Shown here one piece after another: positions 62,527 through 64,000 of a stretch of DNA of 64,000 nt. The DNA is from Tanypteryx hageni (Eukaryota > Arthropoda > Insecta > Odonata > Petaluridae): NCBI GenBank assembly GCA_028673005.1, contig CM054114.1, positions 126,323,307 to 126,387,306 on the forward strand. The letters are read 5' to 3'. The translations under genes were made by a program, and so were the position numbers. A model generated the notes under the pieces. It did not search any database, was not told where the DNA came from, and saw nothing but the letters and a program-made list of their open reading frames with translations. The stretch's first letter is position 1. The number at the start of each line of letters is the position of its first letter.

Positions 62527-63133
62527 TCGCTACGCCTTATAAACGAAACGAGCCCCAATGACGCACCTCGCGATTTATGGCGCCTGTGTGCAGTGAAACT
62601 CTTTAAATGGAATATATACGACGGTGCATGACGGATAAGGACGATGGAAGAACAAGATCAAATAATGCTTCCGCAAAGTTATTGGGTGGTGGCATCGTTA
62701 TAAACGGGTCTTCCTCGTTGATTCCTGAGAAAATGAGATATCTTTTCAGCCTGCTTTGTTCAGCGTCAGCACACAATTTATGCGTGACGTTATGAAAGTG
62801 TCATAAAGTGTGAGTTTCGAACTTACCACCTAACAGATACAGCTGTTGCGAAGCAAAATGCGCTTCATGTTAGAATTCGGTAATGGGGTTTGCGTTTGCC
62901 TCCAAATGCTAGCTTGTTCGAATCCTGTCGCGTGTACAGAACTACGTGTTTGTCTTTATATTCTTGTCCCGCAAGGCGCCGAAAGAATATGGCAGAGGGT
63001 GTCATTGTGTAATGAATACACGAACGAAACTTTCTATTGGCATTTCTTATCACTAGATCCACTTGTACGTGAAGGTTCTTTAGTTTTTTCTGCACTATTT
63101 TCGGGTTTAACTCATTTTCGAACACCGCGAAGC
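62527..63133. other. Upstream of gene D, nothing recognised
   Basis: No coding evidence. A tRNA B-box-like TTGTTCGAATCC near 62910 has no matching A box that I can support. Confidence 0.4.
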
Positions 63134-63329
63134 GTTATGAGTAGGGTTGCCATCTCTCCCGGAATTAACCCACTTTAGATACATCTCTCCCGGAATCTGG
63201 TAGAACTTGTCCGGGAGCCCAAAATCTTCGTAATCATGTAATTTTCAGTTTTACTAGTCTTTTTACCTTATATTTTGGTAGAATCATTTCCTTTGACCCC
63301 AATGGAGCGATACTTAATGTATAAATATA

Positions 63330-63420
63330 CTCTTTATTTATTTATTTCTTAATACGGCGAGGTTGAGGCCATATGGCCCCTTCTTCCACCTAACCATTAT
63401 GATAAATTTAAATGTACAGA
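63330..63420 (-). repeat. Retroposon 3'-tail remnant
   Basis: ctctttatttatttatttct, then gcgaggttgaggcc and cacctaaccattatg. This resembles the tail remnants at 16.5 and 33.4 kb, in the same orientation. Confidence 0.5.
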
Positions 63421-63634
63421 ATTCAATACAAATCAATATAGAGAAATGAAAATCATTTCAAGGTATTCATAAATAATAGAAAAAATAAGAATAGTACAGC
63501 ACATGTTGGTTACTATCTCTGATGCGTTACTAAAGGGTCGCCTGATTTTTATTACATTTTAAACCAATCGAGAAACATTCAATATTGTTTTCGATTTCTT
63601 TTCAAAAGTTAATTTAAAGAAAATAGAGACGTTT

Positions 63635-63868
63635 GTGCTTTCAGTTCCAGTATTCAGCGCAGCCTGCGAACGTGTGTTCAATGTCATTAATGAATTGTTG
63701 TGTATAGTTGAAAACAATTTAAGCATGATTCATGTCAAGGCAGAGATTCAAATATGCGCCAATATTAATTACGCCTGTAAAGATTTCCAAGCCTTTTTAA
63801 TACCAAAACCAGATATTCTGGAGAGTTCTGTAAGTTGTTCAAAACACAAATTCAAATTTAATAAATGA
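63635..63868 (+). pseudogene. hAT transposase C-terminal fragment
   Basis: The frame reads LSVPVFSAACERVFNVINEL, then LSMIHVKAEIQI and ACKDFQAFLIPKPDIL, ending at 63868. SA.CERVF followed by a (N)xLs....A helix is the hAT C-terminal dimerisation region. The conserved-looking start has no ATG, and the upstream catalytic part is absent. It belongs to a different hAT lineage from the fragment at 26.2 kb. Confidence 0.75.
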
Positions 63869-64000
63869 AGTATGACTTTTAAAGTAATGCTATTTTTAAG
63901 AGTTTGTTATTACCTATAATTCATAGAATAATGCAAAACAAAATTAAAGTTAAATATCCATATGTTTTCTAAATAATAAATAAAACAAATTTTATTGTTC

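Larger units (their letters stand above)
63142..64000 (+). mobile_element. Decayed hAT element, running to the window edge
   Basis: A hAT-like terminus TAGGGTTGCCATCTCTCCCG starts at 63142. CTCCCGGAAT occurs twice and TCCGGGAG once, inverted, within the first 75 bp, as in transposase-binding subterminal repeats. A transposase C-terminus follows at 63635. The right end is not in the window. A retroposon-tail remnant interrupts it at about 63330-63420. Confidence 0.5.

Noticed and set aside
62895..62920. tRNA-like B box TTGTTCGAATCC
   Set aside because: There is no A box or cloverleaf at the right distance, so it is not called as a tRNA or SINE.
1..64000. CRISPR array, operons or other prokaryotic systems
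   Set aside because: No regularly spaced short repeats with unique spacers and no compact gene strings. Introns, retroposons and polyadenylation signals show that this is eukaryotic DNA.

Overview
This is AT-rich, repeat-dense nuclear DNA from an arthropod, most likely an insect. The evidence is a cluster of secreted chitin-binding (peritrophin-A, CBM14) proteins, small first exons with GT..AG introns, TATA plus initiator promoters, Jockey-like and CR1/L2-like retroposons, and many short hAT-type elements with 8-bp target duplications. I cannot name the order or species. There is no bacterial-style gene organisation; most long open frames are chance frames in CpG-rich or simple-sequence DNA.

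Layout. From 1 to about 42 kb I find no recognisable cellular gene. This part holds a broken Jockey-like retroposon (2.5-4.0 kb), a pogo/Tigger-like inverted-repeat element (6.7-7.9 kb), hAT-type miniature elements (11.7, 20.4 and 21.5 kb), a 33-bp minisatellite (17.7 kb), a fossil hAT transposase end (26.2 kb), a diverged dimeric tandem repeat (26.5-27.4 kb), a long pyrimidine tract (27.9-28.1 kb) and a broken CR1/L2-like retroposon (30.3-32.8 kb).

From 42 to 62.5 kb lies the gene cluster: four paralogous loci, all on the minus strand. In transcription order they are gene D (62455-59627), gene C (53364-51610, apparently decaying), gene B (50644-47900) and gene A (43887-42018). For A, B and D I could join a short first exon, encoding the start of a signal peptide, to one long second exon through a phase-0 intron inside the signal peptide. 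Each has a TATA-like box about 26-33 bp upstream of an initiator-like adenine. The mature proteins carry two CBM14 domains each. A and D also start with an 8-cysteine module of exactly the same spacing, and C carries a damaged copy. They are probably secreted proteins of gut lining, cuticle or another chitin-rich extracellular matrix.

The cluster is also packed with small DNA transposons (43.4, 45.9, 47.1, 47.4, 54.9, 55.5, 55.8-57.1 and 60.6 kb). An almost perfect 40-bp-stem hairpin lies in the intron of gene D. The right end (63.1-64.0 kb) carries a decayed hAT element with part of its transposase.
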